This document shows, piece by piece, positions 26,143-34,054 of a stretch of DNA of 42,526 nucleotides. The DNA is from Melioribacteraceae bacterium (GTDB taxonomy: Bacteria; Bacteroidota; Ignavibacteria; Ignavibacteriales; Melioribacteraceae), in assembly GCA_026417375.1 (NCBI GenBank), contig JAOADJ010000047.1, forward strand, positions 1 to 42,526. Direction: 5' to 3'. A program made the translations under genes and the position numbers. Position 1 is the first letter of the stretch; the number at the start of each line of letters is the position of its first letter. The notes beneath the pieces are model-generated. The model did not search any database, was not told the DNA's origin, and saw nothing but the letters and a program-made list of their open reading frames with translations.

Positions 26143-27180
26143 ATGAATTCATTACTGATTTATGGAGCAAATGGATATTCTGCAAAATTAATTTTAAATG
26201 AATTACTCAAATTTAATATCAAACCAATTTTAGCAGGAAGAAACAAAAAAGAAATAATCGAAATAGCTGAAAATTACAAACTTGATTATAAAATATTTGA
26301 CTTAGAAAATTTCGAATTGATTGTAGAAAATCTTAAAGGAATTCACACATTAATTAATTGTGCTGGTCCTTTTATTTTTACCGCAAAAGAATTGATTGAA
26401 GCATGTTTAATTACTAAAACCAATTACCTTGATATAACAGGTGAAATACCTGTTTTATCATTAGCATATAAATATTCAGAAAAAGCAAAAGAAAATAATA
26501 TTACAATTTTACCTGCTGTAGGTTTTGATATTATTCCAACAGATTGTTTGGCAAAAAAATTAAAAGAAAAATACCCAAATGCTTATGAGTTGAAATTGTC
26601 ATTGATTACAATAAATAGTAAAATATCAAGAGGAACATTATTAACATCAATTGAATTTCTTTCCGGGAAGAGTAAAATTTTAAAAGATGGTAAAATTATT
26701 GAATCAACTATTGGTGAATATAAAAATGAAGTTATTATTGAAGGGAAAAAATATTATACAATCTCAATTCCCTGGGGAGATGTATTCACTGCAAATATAT
26801 CAACAGAAATAAAAAATGTTTCAGTTTATTTATCTGTTCCATACTTTGTTTATAAAAACATAAAATTAATTTTATGTTTTAATACATTACTTAAAATAAA
26901 GTTCATTAAAAGTATAGTTAAATTATTTGTAAAGAAATTTAAGTATGGTCCAAATGATGCGGAAAGAAAAAAATCTTTTGTAATTATACATGGCAAGGTG
27001 ATAGATGAACAAAAAAATGAATTTGAAGATTTTATAAAAGTAAAAGATGGTTATGAAATTACAGCTTTAGGAGCTTCATTATCTGCAAAAAAAGTTTTAT
27101 CAAATGAAGTTCCTAAAGGTTTTTTAACACCATCTCTTGCTTTTGGAAGTGAATTTGTAAATAATTTTATAGTTGAATAA
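26143..27180 (+). CDS. saccharopine dehydrogenase-like NAD(P)-binding oxidoreductase
   Basis: 345 aa. An N-terminal Rossmann motif (LLIYGANGYSAKLI, 4-17) is followed by GRNKKEI, a cofactor-binding loop, and LINCAGPF (family signature, about 68-75). YLDITGEIP follows. The family includes saccharopine reductase and trans-acting enoyl reductases. Its ATG directly abuts the stop of the rseC-like gene, so it is probably read through from the Rnf operon. Substrate and relation to Rnf are unknown. Confidence 0.85.
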   Translation: MNSLLIYGANGYSAKLILNELLKFNIKPILAGRNKKEIIEIAENYKLDYKIFDLENFELIVENLKGIHTLINCAGPFIFTAKELIEACLITKTNYLDITGEIPVLSLAYKYSEKAKENNITILPAVGFDIIPTDCLAKKLKEKYPNAYELKLSLITINSKISRGTLLTSIEFLSGKSKILKDGKIIESTIGEYKNEVIIEGKKYYTISIPWGDVFTANISTEIKNVSVYLSVPYFVYKNIKLILCFNTLLKIKFIKSIVKLFVKKFKYGPNDAERKKSFVIIHGKVIDEQKNEFEDFIKVKDGYEITALGASLSAKKVLSNEVPKGFLTPSLAFGSEFVNNFIVE

Positions 27181-27182
27181 AC

Positions 27183-27842
27183 TTATTTTATCAAAAGCAT
27201 TTTTCTTGAAAAAGAAAAATTTCCGGCTCTCAAAGTATAAATATAAAAACCACTCGCAAGATTTAAATTTTCTGCATTTAAGTTGTATGAATAAAACCCT
27301 GCTGATTTATATTCATTAATCAAACTGGTTATTTCATTACCAAACATATCATATAACTTTAATGAAACTAATGAAGAATTTGGTATTTCAAAATTTATTT
27401 TAGTTGAAGGATTGAAAGGATTAGGATAGTTTTGTTCTAACTTAAAAGTATAAATTAAATTATATTTTTCAACCGAAGTTCCTGATGGCTTGCTATTTCT
27501 ATCTCCCGGATTGAAAACATTATTAAAATTTCCCGGATTTGGTTGACCTTGTCTCCATACACCATTTGGATCTTGTAGTTCCTGACCATTAGTAAAACCA
27601 TCGCCATCAGCATCTTCTGCTGCAACCGAACTATTCCAAATGACATTTCCGTTTTGGTCAGTATATTTTTGTTCGATTAATCGCCCAAAATCATTTCGTG
27701 CCCCTCCACCCAATGGAGAAACATGACAATTAGCACAACTAAATTTATTTCCATTAGGAAGTTGTGTTACTCTAAAAGAAAAAGCATTAATAAGAGTATA
27801 TGAATAAAAAAGAAGAAAGATTAAAAGTAATTTAGTTTTCAT
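27183..27842 (-). CDS. T9SS-sorted protein with a CXXCH haem motif and calcium-binding loop
   Basis: 219 aa. A signal peptide of about 20 residues is followed by FSCANCHVSPLGGGARNDFG with one CXXCH (C36, C39, H40). A DxDxDG calcium loop (DADGDGFTNGQE, 78-89) comes next, then a linker and a C-terminal type IX secretion sorting domain (139-219; YPNPFNPSTKINFEI start, SFSRKMLLIK end). It should be exported to the surface or released, with one covalent haem c. It lies 13 bases behind the marR-like gene on the same strand and converges on the dehydrogenase gene three bases away. Confidence 0.82.
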   Translation of the reverse strand: MKTKLLLIFLLFYSYTLINAFSFRVTQLPNGNKFSCANCHVSPLGGGARNDFGRLIEQKYTDQNGNVIWNSSVAAEDADGDGFTNGQELQDPNGVWRQGQPNPGNFNNVFNPGDRNSKPSGTSVEKYNLIYTFKLEQNYPNPFNPSTKINFEIPNSSLVSLKLYDMFGNEITSLINEYKSAGFYSYNLNAENLNLASGFYIYTLRAGNFSFSRKMLLIK

Positions 27843-27855
27843 TTTATCCTCTCTT

Positions 27856-28305
27856 TCAACCTCTCATTTTATCGAGAAGGTTATTTAATAATTCAGCTTC
27901 CTTTTCATTTAAATTTTTAAAGAAAGCATCATATTGATTATTTAGTTTATCAATTTCTTTGAGAAGATTTAAACCTTTTTCAGTAATAATTACATCAACA
28001 CGTCTTCTATCAGTTTTACAAATCTCTCTTTTAACAAAACCTTTTGTGCGAAGTCTTTCAACCAAACGTGAAGCGTCAGACATTTTATCAATCATTCGTT
28101 CACGTAATAAATTTATAGTAGCAGGATTTGGATATTGACCACGAAGAATACGCAAAATATTGTATTGATTACTGGTGATTTTATATTTCTTAAAAAGATG
28201 ATTTTGTAAATTCAACAGCCAGCTGTAAGTATAAAATATATTTACAGCCAGCTTATGAAATTCATTTCTAAATTTTGGTTGTTTTATTTCTTCTTCTAAT
28301 TTCAT
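27856..28305 (-). CDS. MarR-family transcriptional regulator
   Basis: 149 aa. A winged helix-turn-helix domain (about 38-110; SNQYNILRILRGQYP, RERMIDKMSDASRLVERLRTKG) is flanked by dimerisation helices. The wing is VKREICKTDRRRVDVIITEKG. Cys residues are few (C93), giving no obvious redox switch. The ATG overlaps the yceI stop by four bases. It probably represses its own operon through the palindrome upstream of yceI (28924-28937). Confidence 0.9.
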   Translation of the reverse strand: MKLEEEIKQPKFRNEFHKLAVNIFYTYSWLLNLQNHLFKKYKITSNQYNILRILRGQYPNPATINLLRERMIDKMSDASRLVERLRTKGFVKREICKTDRRRVDVIITEKGLNLLKEIDKLNNQYDAFFKNLNEKEAELLNNLLDKMRG

Positions 28306-28889
28306 TTTTGTTTTTTCAATTGAAGATCAACTAATAATTCAACATCTTTACCAACAACAGCACCACCAGTTTCCATTAAGTTATTCCATTTTAAATTGTA
28401 ATCGAATCTGTTAACCATTCCTTTTACTTTGAAACCAGCTTTTGTATTTCCCCAAGGATCTTTAACAATTCCTCTGAAACTTACATCAAGAGTAATAGTT
28501 TTTGTAACATCACGAATTGTAAAATCGCCTGTCAATTTGAATTTTCCATCACCAACTTTTTCCATTTTTTTGCCAACAAATTTAATTTGTGGAAATTTTT
28601 CAGCATTAAAAAAATCATCAGATTTTAGATGTTTATCGCGTCCTTCATTATCAGTATCAATTGAATTAACATCAGCTGTGAATTCAATTTTTGCATTGGT
28701 GAAATCATCACCATTTGTTTCAACTTTTACATCATAATTTTTGAATTGACCAACTACATCGGTAATTACAAGGTGAGAAACACTAAATTGAACCTTTGAG
28801 TGAGATTTGTCCAATGTCCATTTGGTTTGAGAAAAAGTTAAAGTTGCTGTAAATAGAAAAATATATGATAATAAAAATAGTTTTTTCAT
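28302..28889 (-). CDS. YceI-family exported protein
   Basis: 195 aa with a signal peptide of about 20 residues (LFLLSYIFLFTATLTFS before QT). The YceI lipocalin-like fold is shown by WTLDKSHSKVQFSVSHLVIT, AEFTADVNSIDT, GRDKHLKSDDFF and KLTGDFTIRDVTK. The family binds isoprenoid-like hydrophobic molecules in the periplasm. A strong AAAGGAG lies about seven bases before the ATG. First gene of a three-gene operon with the marR-like gene and the T9SS haem protein. Confidence 0.93.
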   Translation of the reverse strand: MKKLFLLSYIFLFTATLTFSQTKWTLDKSHSKVQFSVSHLVITDVVGQFKNYDVKVETNGDDFTNAKIEFTADVNSIDTDNEGRDKHLKSDDFFNAEKFPQIKFVGKKMEKVGDGKFKLTGDFTIRDVTKTITLDVSFRGIVKDPWGNTKAGFKVKGMVNRFDYNLKWNNLMETGGAVVGKDVELLVDLQLKKQK

Positions 28890-28914
28890 TTTTTACTCCT
28901 TTTGTTTAGTTAAT

Positions 28915-28920
28915 ATTATA
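28915..28920 (-). promoter_or_regulatory. -10-like box of the yceI operon
   Basis: TATAAT on the minus strand, 26 bases upstream of the yceI start and directly beside the palindrome at 28924-28937. A repressor bound there would block polymerase. Position and sequence only. Confidence 0.4.
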
Positions 28921-28923
28921 AAT

Positions 28924-28937
28924 GATGTTGTAACATC
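28924..28937. promoter_or_regulatory. candidate MarR operator palindrome
   Basis: GATGTTGTAACATC is a perfect inverted repeat (6+2+6) in the spacer upstream of the -10-like box of the yceI-marR operon. A third half-site AACATC lies 15 bases further on (28947-28952). A second inverted repeat, CTATTGT / ACAATAG (28937-28943 and 28956-28962), overlaps it. The layout fits autoregulation by the co-encoded MarR protein (inference). Confidence 0.5.
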
Positions 28938-29036
28938 TATTGTCTTAACATCAAAACAATAGTAATAAGTTCAATTGAAGTAAAAAATTTTGAAGGAAAT
29001 TTATTTATTTTGTAGTAAACAAATTTTGGAGGATAA

Positions 29037-30383
29037 GTGGAAAGAATTAATTCTTTTAAAGCTTATGATATAAGAGGAAAAGTTCCAGCAGAACTTAATG
29101 TTGATTTAGCTTATAAAGTTGGAAGAGCAGTTGCTAATTATTTAAAGGCAAAATTAATTGTAATTGGAAGAGATGTAAGAAAATCTTCACCAGAATTATC
29201 AGAAGCTCTTGCTAATGGGTTAAATGATGCCGGTTGTGATGTAATTGATTTGGGATTGTGTGGTACTGAAATGATTTATTTTGCAACGCCATTTCTAAAT
29301 GCTGATGGAGGCGTAATGATAACAGCAAGCCACAACCCTCCTGAATATAATGGATTGAAATTTGTAAAAAGAGGTTCAGTCCCAATGGGATACGACTCGG
29401 GTTTGGATATAATTGAAAAAATGATTTTGAATAATGAACTTGGAAATGAAGCTGAACAAAAAGGTAAAGTGATTTCTAAAAATATAATGAATGAATTTAT
29501 AGAGAGTTTGAAAAAATTTTATGATCCTGAAAAAATTAAACCATATAAAGTAGTGGTAAATGCTGGTAATGGTTGCGTTGGTCCTGCTCTGGATGAATTA
29601 GAAAAAAACTTACCAATTAAAATGATAAAAGTATTTCATGAACCAGATTCAAATTTCCCTAATGGTGTACCAAATCCATTATTACCAGAAAACAGACATT
29701 CAACTATTGAAGCAATACAAAAAAATAATGCAGATTTAGGTGTTGCTTGGGATGGTGATTATGATAGATGTTTCTTCTTTGATGAAAAAGGAAATTTTAT
29801 AGAAGGATATTATATTGTTGGCATTTTGGCAAAATCAATTTTAAAATTAAATCCTAATGAAAAAATTGTACATGACCCAAGATTAACCTGGAATACAATT
29901 GAGGTTGTTAAAAATTCCGGTGGTGAAGCAGTAGTTTCTAAGAGCGGTCACGCTTTTATAAAACAAAAAATGAGAGAAGTAAACGCAATTTATGGTGGAG
30001 AAATGTCTGCTCATCATTATTTTAGAGATAATTTTTATTCAGATAGTGGATTAATTCCATTTCTTTTAATTCTTCAGTTAATGTCTGAGGAAAATAAACC
30101 ATTTTCAAGTTTAGTTGAAGAAATGGTAAATTCTTATCCATGTTCTGGTGAAATTAATTCTACAATTGAAAACCCTAAAGAGAAATTGGAATTAATCAAA
30201 GCCAAATATGCAAATGGTTTGATTGATGAGTTAGATGGAGTTAGTATAGAATTTCCAAATTGGAGATTTAACGTTCGGTTGAGTAACACTGAGCCATTAA
30301 TCCGCTTAAACGTTGAAAGCAGGGGTGACAAAGCATTAATGGAAGAGAAAACAAAAGAATTATTAGATTTAATTAGACATTAA
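29037..30383 (+). CDS. phosphomannomutase/phosphoglucomutase
   Basis: 448 aa, typical length of the alpha-D-phosphohexomutase family. Phosphoserine S98 in TASHNPPEYNG, the Mg2+ loop DGDYDRC (D239, D241, D243), the sugar-specificity loop GEMSAHHYF and the phosphate-binding tail RLSNTEPLIRLN are all present. The GEMSAHH form fits PMM/PGM enzymes that use glucose and mannose phosphates. It starts with GTG; a strong TGGAGG four bases before it fixes the start. It feeds nucleotide-sugar synthesis. The small gene at 30428 follows by 44 bases. Confidence 0.94.
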   Translation: MERINSFKAYDIRGKVPAELNVDLAYKVGRAVANYLKAKLIVIGRDVRKSSPELSEALANGLNDAGCDVIDLGLCGTEMIYFATPFLNADGGVMITASHNPPEYNGLKFVKRGSVPMGYDSGLDIIEKMILNNELGNEAEQKGKVISKNIMNEFIESLKKFYDPEKIKPYKVVVNAGNGCVGPALDELEKNLPIKMIKVFHEPDSNFPNGVPNPLLPENRHSTIEAIQKNNADLGVAWDGDYDRCFFFDEKGNFIEGYYIVGILAKSILKLNPNEKIVHDPRLTWNTIEVVKNSGGEAVVSKSGHAFIKQKMREVNAIYGGEMSAHHYFRDNFYSDSGLIPFLLILQLMSEENKPFSSLVEEMVNSYPCSGEINSTIENPKEKLELIKAKYANGLIDELDGVSIEFPNWRFNVRLSNTEPLIRLNVESRGDKALMEEKTKELLDLIRH

Positions 30384-30427
30384 TTATAAATTTTTATTAC
30401 ATTTGTATCAGAATTTGAAAAACTTCT

Positions 30428-30646
30428 ATGGCAAACGAGCAAGAAAAAGCAATTGATGTTGATAAACTTTTGCAAAACAAATTAAAATCTGTTAGTATTG
30501 GGTCATTAGAAAACGCAATTGCAAAAGTTGTAAGTGAAATGGTTGGCGAAGATTATAAATGCACAATTAGTGAAGTTAAATATACTTTGTTTAGTGGTGC
30601 AGATTTTCACGTTAAAATTGAATTGACTTACAATCCTGAAAAGTAA
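30428..30646 (+). CDS. small conserved-looking hypothetical protein, 72 aa
   Basis: No family recognised. The chain is soluble, acidic-basic mixed, with an N-terminal helical half (VDKLLQNKLKSVSIGSLENA) and a C-terminal half predicted as beta strands (YKCTISEVKYTLFSGADFHV, VKIELTYNPEK). There is one Cys and no signal peptide. It follows the phosphohexomutase gene by 44 bases and ends before a structured hairpin region. Codon use resembles its neighbours, so it is likely real. Confidence 0.6.
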   Translation: MANEQEKAIDVDKLLQNKLKSVSIGSLENAIAKVVSEMVGEDYKCTISEVKYTLFSGADFHVKIELTYNPEK

Positions 30647-30651
30647 ATTTT

Positions 30652-30714
30652 TGAGGAGACTTCATTCTGGGTCATACGTCTCCCCCAACGTATGATTTGG
30701 ATTGTTTCTCCTCA
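30652..30714. terminator. nested inverted repeat between convergent genes
   Basis: The outer stem TGAGGAGA / TCTCCTCA (30652-30659, 30707-30714) encloses an inner stem TCATACGT / ACGTATGA (30672-30679, 30688-30695). The loop copy GTCTCC (30678-30683) can instead pair with GGAGAC (30655-30660), so two folds compete. It lies between the convergent ends of the 72-aa gene and the class V aminotransferase gene and probably acts as a bidirectional terminator, though the alternative pairing is more than a simple terminator needs. Confidence 0.55.
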
Positions 30715-30716
30715 TT

Positions 30717-31850
30717 TTATTTTAAACAATTTTTTATTTCCTCAACTACTAAATCCATTTCTTCTTTTGTATTGTAAAAATGTGGTGACAAACGAATATA
30801 ACCTTCTCTTAAAGCACACATTACTTTTTTAGAAATCAATTTTTCGTATAAATCTTTGTTGTTTTCATAATTAAAAGTGACAATTCCGGATAAATTATTT
30901 TTATCAACATTTTTTAAAATTGGTACAACTCCAATTTCATTCAGCTTATTAATTAAGTAAAAAGAATTATCCCTTATTTCATTTTCGATATTTTTAATTC
31001 CTGTTTCAATAAATAAATCCAAAGAAGCATCAAAAAGACAAACACCAAGTGTATTTACAGTTCCATTTTGAAATCTTTCAGCTGAATCTTTTAAATCAAG
31101 TTGGTAATTCAAAAAGTTGTTTTCATTTTTTACAGATAACCAACCAACACTTTCTTGTTCTAATTTATTTTGTAATTCTTCAGTTATATAAAAATATGAT
31201 AAGCCTTCAGAGGACATTAACCATTTTTGTGTTCCACCAATTAAAAAATCTATGTTTGATTTTTGAACATCAATTGCTAAAACACCAGTTGCCTGAATTG
31301 CATCAACACAAAAAATTATTTTTTTTCTATTACAAAAATTTCCAAGTTCCTCGATGTTGGCTTTGTAACCAGATAGAAATTGAACATAACTTATTGATAT
31401 TAATTTAGTTTTTGATGTAACAAGTTTTATAATATCATCAAAATCAACTATACCATTTTTTGATTTTGCAAATTTTACTTCAACTCCTTTCTTTTTTAAA
31501 TTTAGAAATGGATAAACATTCGCAGGAAATTCTATATCATTAATTATTATTTCATCACCATGTTTCCAATTGATGCTGTTAACAAGTAAATTGATTCCGT
31601 TCGATACATTATCAATCCATGCAATTCTATCGGGTGTACAATTAATCAATTTTGATAATTTTGATTTTGCACTTTTGCTTTTTTCAACAAAGTATGTGAA
31701 AGGATTTATCATTTCGCCACTTTTTAAATTTTTATACTCTTCAAGTCGGTTTAATATTGGGTAAGTCCATGGACCAATTGCAGCGTGATTAAAATAAATT
31801 TGATTTGTTTTTAAATGAGGAAAAAGAGTACGAATATTTTCTTTGTTCAT
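30717..31850 (-). CDS. class V PLP aminotransferase (cysteine desulfurase/isopenicillin-N-epimerase-like)
   Basis: 377 aa. Fold-type I class V landmarks: YFNHAAIGPW near the start, WIDNVSNGINLLV, DIEFPANVYPF, CVDAIQATG (D183), and Schiff-base K209 in GGTQKWLMSSEG. I see no active-site Cys loop like that of IscS/SufS (C-terminal RxGxxC), so desulfurase activity is doubtful. It resembles the epimerase/kynureninase-like side of the class. It stands alone, divergent from a 52-aa reading frame with a 20-base palindrome between them. Confidence 0.85.
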   Translation of the reverse strand: MNKENIRTLFPHLKTNQIYFNHAAIGPWTYPILNRLEEYKNLKSGEMINPFTYFVEKSKSAKSKLSKLINCTPDRIAWIDNVSNGINLLVNSINWKHGDEIIINDIEFPANVYPFLNLKKKGVEVKFAKSKNGIVDFDDIIKLVTSKTKLISISYVQFLSGYKANIEELGNFCNRKKIIFCVDAIQATGVLAIDVQKSNIDFLIGGTQKWLMSSEGLSYFYITEELQNKLEQESVGWLSVKNENNFLNYQLDLKDSAERFQNGTVNTLGVCLFDASLDLFIETGIKNIENEIRDNSFYLINKLNEIGVVPILKNVDKNNLSGIVTFNYENNKDLYEKLISKKVMCALREGYIRLSPHFYNTKEEMDLVVEEIKNCLK

Positions 31851-31888
31851 TTAGACCTCTTAAATAACACTTTAAAATTAGATAAACT

Positions 31889-31908
31889 TTCCGATAATAT
31901 TATCAGAA
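31889..31908. promoter_or_regulatory. 20-base palindrome in divergent intergenic region
   Basis: TTCCGATAATATTATCAGAA is an inverted repeat with a perfect 12-base core (GATAATATTATC) and TTC/GAA outer arms, broken at one position each side. It lies between the aminotransferase start (31850) and the small gene at 31924, just before that gene's AAGGA. It could be a regulator-binding operator serving both directions. Confidence 0.4.
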
Positions 31909-31923
31909 AAAAGGAATCAGAAA

Positions 31924-32082
31924 ATGGAAAAGATAATTGAGTTGGCAAAATTTTTTTATGGGGTTTTTGTTCCAAAGAAATTTCACAAAAGTTTCTTAGA
32001 AAAAGTACTTAATTATTTGAATGAAAGATATTCAATTGAAACAGCAATTGGATTAGCAATAAAGGAACTTAAACTTCAATAA
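31924..32082 (+). CDS. small hypothetical protein, 52 aa
   Basis: No family recognised. It begins MEKIIELAKFFYG and ends ...GLAIKELKLQ, is basic (10 Lys, 1 Arg), and is predicted mostly helical with amphipathic character. An AAGGA lies eight bases before the ATG, and a 14-bp hairpin follows the stop by 21 bases, giving it a complete gene layout. Codon use is like neighbours. Possibly a small regulatory or membrane-surface peptide; function unknown. Confidence 0.5.
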   Translation: MEKIIELAKFFYGVFVPKKFHKSFLEKVLNYLNERYSIETAIGLAIKELKLQ

Positions 32083-32103
32083 AAATTATGGGGGAAAATA
32101 AAA

Positions 32104-32149
32104 GTCATGCTCAATTCTAAAATAAATTGTTAAATGAATTGAGCATGAC
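32104..32149. terminator. 14-bp perfect inverted repeat, terminator or REP-like unit
   Basis: GTCATGCTCAATTC (32104-32117) pairs perfectly with GAATTGAGCATGAC (32136-32149) across an 18-base loop. It sits between the 52-aa gene and the end of the PepF-like gene. The long stem and GTCATGCT ends resemble dispersed palindromes seen in Bacteroidota intergenic regions (recollection), so it may be a repeat family as well as a terminator. Confidence 0.6.
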
Positions 32150-32155
32150 GATAAA

Positions 32156-34036
32156 TTATTTTTTCTTTTTCAATAATTCTTCAATTTGATCCATTACTTT
32201 ATTCATTTTTGCCATAGTTAAATCAAATGCTTCAGATGATAATGGATCAATTCCGGCTTTCTTAATTAAATCAATTGGATATTCGGAACTTCCACCTTTT
32301 AAGATATGATAAAATTTATCAACAGTACTTTGTCCTTCGTTTATAACTTTTTCAGCAAAAGCTGTTGCATAAATTAATGAAGTGGAATATTGATAAACGT
32401 AATAAGTGTAATTAACAAAATGTGGGATATAAGCCCATTCATAAGCTACATATTCATCAACAGTGCAAACTTTTTCATTATGGCCATAATATTTTCTAAC
32501 AATATCTAAATATATCTTACTTAGTTCTTCACCAGTTAATGGTTCACCTTTTTCAATTCGTTTATGTATTTCCCATTCAAATTCTGCAAAAGATGTTTGT
32601 CTAAAAATTGTTGTTCTTAATAAATCTAAATATGAACCTAATAAATAAAGTTTTTCGTCATTAGATTTAACATTATTAACCATAAAGTTATTTAGAAGAT
32701 TTTCATTCATTGTCGAAGCAATTTCAGCAACAAAAATTGGATATTGTGCATTTACAAATGTTTGATGTTTGTTTGAAAAATAACTGTGCATTGTGTGTCC
32801 AAGTTCATGTGCTAATGTCGAAACTGATTCATAATCATCAGTCCAATTCATAAGGATATATGGATGAAAATCATATTGAGCACCAGATGAATAAGCTCCA
32901 CTTCTTTTTCCATTTGTAGGAATGTAATCTATCCATCTTTCATCAAAAGATTTTTTAACAGTTGTTACATACTCTTCTCCCATTGGTTTAAAAACATCCA
33001 GTAAAAGTTTTTGCCCTTCTTCAACAGTAAATTTTAATTTTACTGATTTCACTAATGGAGTATATAAATCATAATAATGTAAATCTTTAACACCAAGTAA
33101 CTTTGCTTTTAATTTCAAAAACCTGTGTAGCGTAGGTAAGTTTTTATGAATTTGGTTAATTAAATTTTCATAAACTGAAACCGGAATATTATTTGCATTC
33201 AATGAGCTTTCTAATACTGTTTCATATTTTCTGTTTTTAGCATAAAAATAATCGGCTCTTAATTTACCAGCTAAATTAGCTCCAAAAGTATTCTGGAATT
33301 TTTTATAATTCTCAAACATAGATTTCATTACTAATTCGCGATCTTTTCTGTTTGGTACAGTTCTATATTTGGTATAATTAGCTGCATTTAATTCAACAGT
33401 TTCTCCGGTTGAAAGTTTTATTTTTGGATTAGGTTTTTCAGCATTATCAAATATTGAGTGTACTTCACTTGATGTTGATGTAATTAAACCTGCACTTGCA
33501 AGTATTTCTTCCTCACGAGTACTAAGAGTATGAGGACGCAAACGCAAAATATCTTCAACATAAAATTTAAATTCAGAAAGTTCCTTCTTTTCGTTAAAGA
33601 ATTTTTTTATCCTATCATTATCAAGACTTAATATTTCCGGATTAATAAATGAGGATGCTTCCGCTAATTTTGTTCCAATTGTATTTGATATTTGATTTAA
33701 AGATTGATTTGAACTTATTCTTAAATCTTCATCAGCAACTCTAAAAGCATAATCGGAGAACTTGTAATACAACTTATAAATATCAAAATACATTTTAAGA
33801 GTTGTATAAAACAGCTCAGCATTTTTTCCCATTTTGCCTTGAAATGATTTTAACATTTCAATTTGTGCTTCTAATGTTTCTTTGTCTTTATTCCATTCGT
33901 CAATAGATTTATAAATAATTGAATTATCCCATTTATATTTTTCAGGAATATCTTTTCTTTCTTTTAATTGTGCTTTAGAACTTTTTGCCATTGTAAAAAC
34001 CAATAATAGTGTTAAAAAAAATAATGAATATTTCAT
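32156..34036 (-). CDS. pepF: oligoendopeptidase F-like M3 metallopeptidase, exported
   Basis: 626 aa, the usual PepF length. The zinc site HELGH has H410, E411 and H414 (STLAHELGHTMHSYF), with third ligand E438 in VAEIASTMNE. The N-terminal helical domain and the KFYHILKGGSSEYPIDLIKKAG tail match the family. An N-terminal signal peptide (SLFFLTLLLVFTMAKSSKA, cleavage near 22) is unusual, as PepF is normally cytosolic. It would cleave peptides in the periplasm. The OPT transporter gene lies 18 bases upstream on the same strand. Confidence 0.92.
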   Translation of the reverse strand: MKYSLFFLTLLLVFTMAKSSKAQLKERKDIPEKYKWDNSIIYKSIDEWNKDKETLEAQIEMLKSFQGKMGKNAELFYTTLKMYFDIYKLYYKFSDYAFRVADEDLRISSNQSLNQISNTIGTKLAEASSFINPEILSLDNDRIKKFFNEKKELSEFKFYVEDILRLRPHTLSTREEEILASAGLITSTSSEVHSIFDNAEKPNPKIKLSTGETVELNAANYTKYRTVPNRKDRELVMKSMFENYKKFQNTFGANLAGKLRADYFYAKNRKYETVLESSLNANNIPVSVYENLINQIHKNLPTLHRFLKLKAKLLGVKDLHYYDLYTPLVKSVKLKFTVEEGQKLLLDVFKPMGEEYVTTVKKSFDERWIDYIPTNGKRSGAYSSGAQYDFHPYILMNWTDDYESVSTLAHELGHTMHSYFSNKHQTFVNAQYPIFVAEIASTMNENLLNNFMVNNVKSNDEKLYLLGSYLDLLRTTIFRQTSFAEFEWEIHKRIEKGEPLTGEELSKIYLDIVRKYYGHNEKVCTVDEYVAYEWAYIPHFVNYTYYVYQYSTSLIYATAFAEKVINEGQSTVDKFYHILKGGSSEYPIDLIKKAGIDPLSSEAFDLTMAKMNKVMDQIEELLKKKK

Positions 34037-34054
34037 TTTATCTCCGAAGTTGTA

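Noticed and set aside
31049-31408. 119-codon plus-strand frame
   Set aside because: Antisense to the class V aminotransferase gene and across its Schiff-base lysine region.
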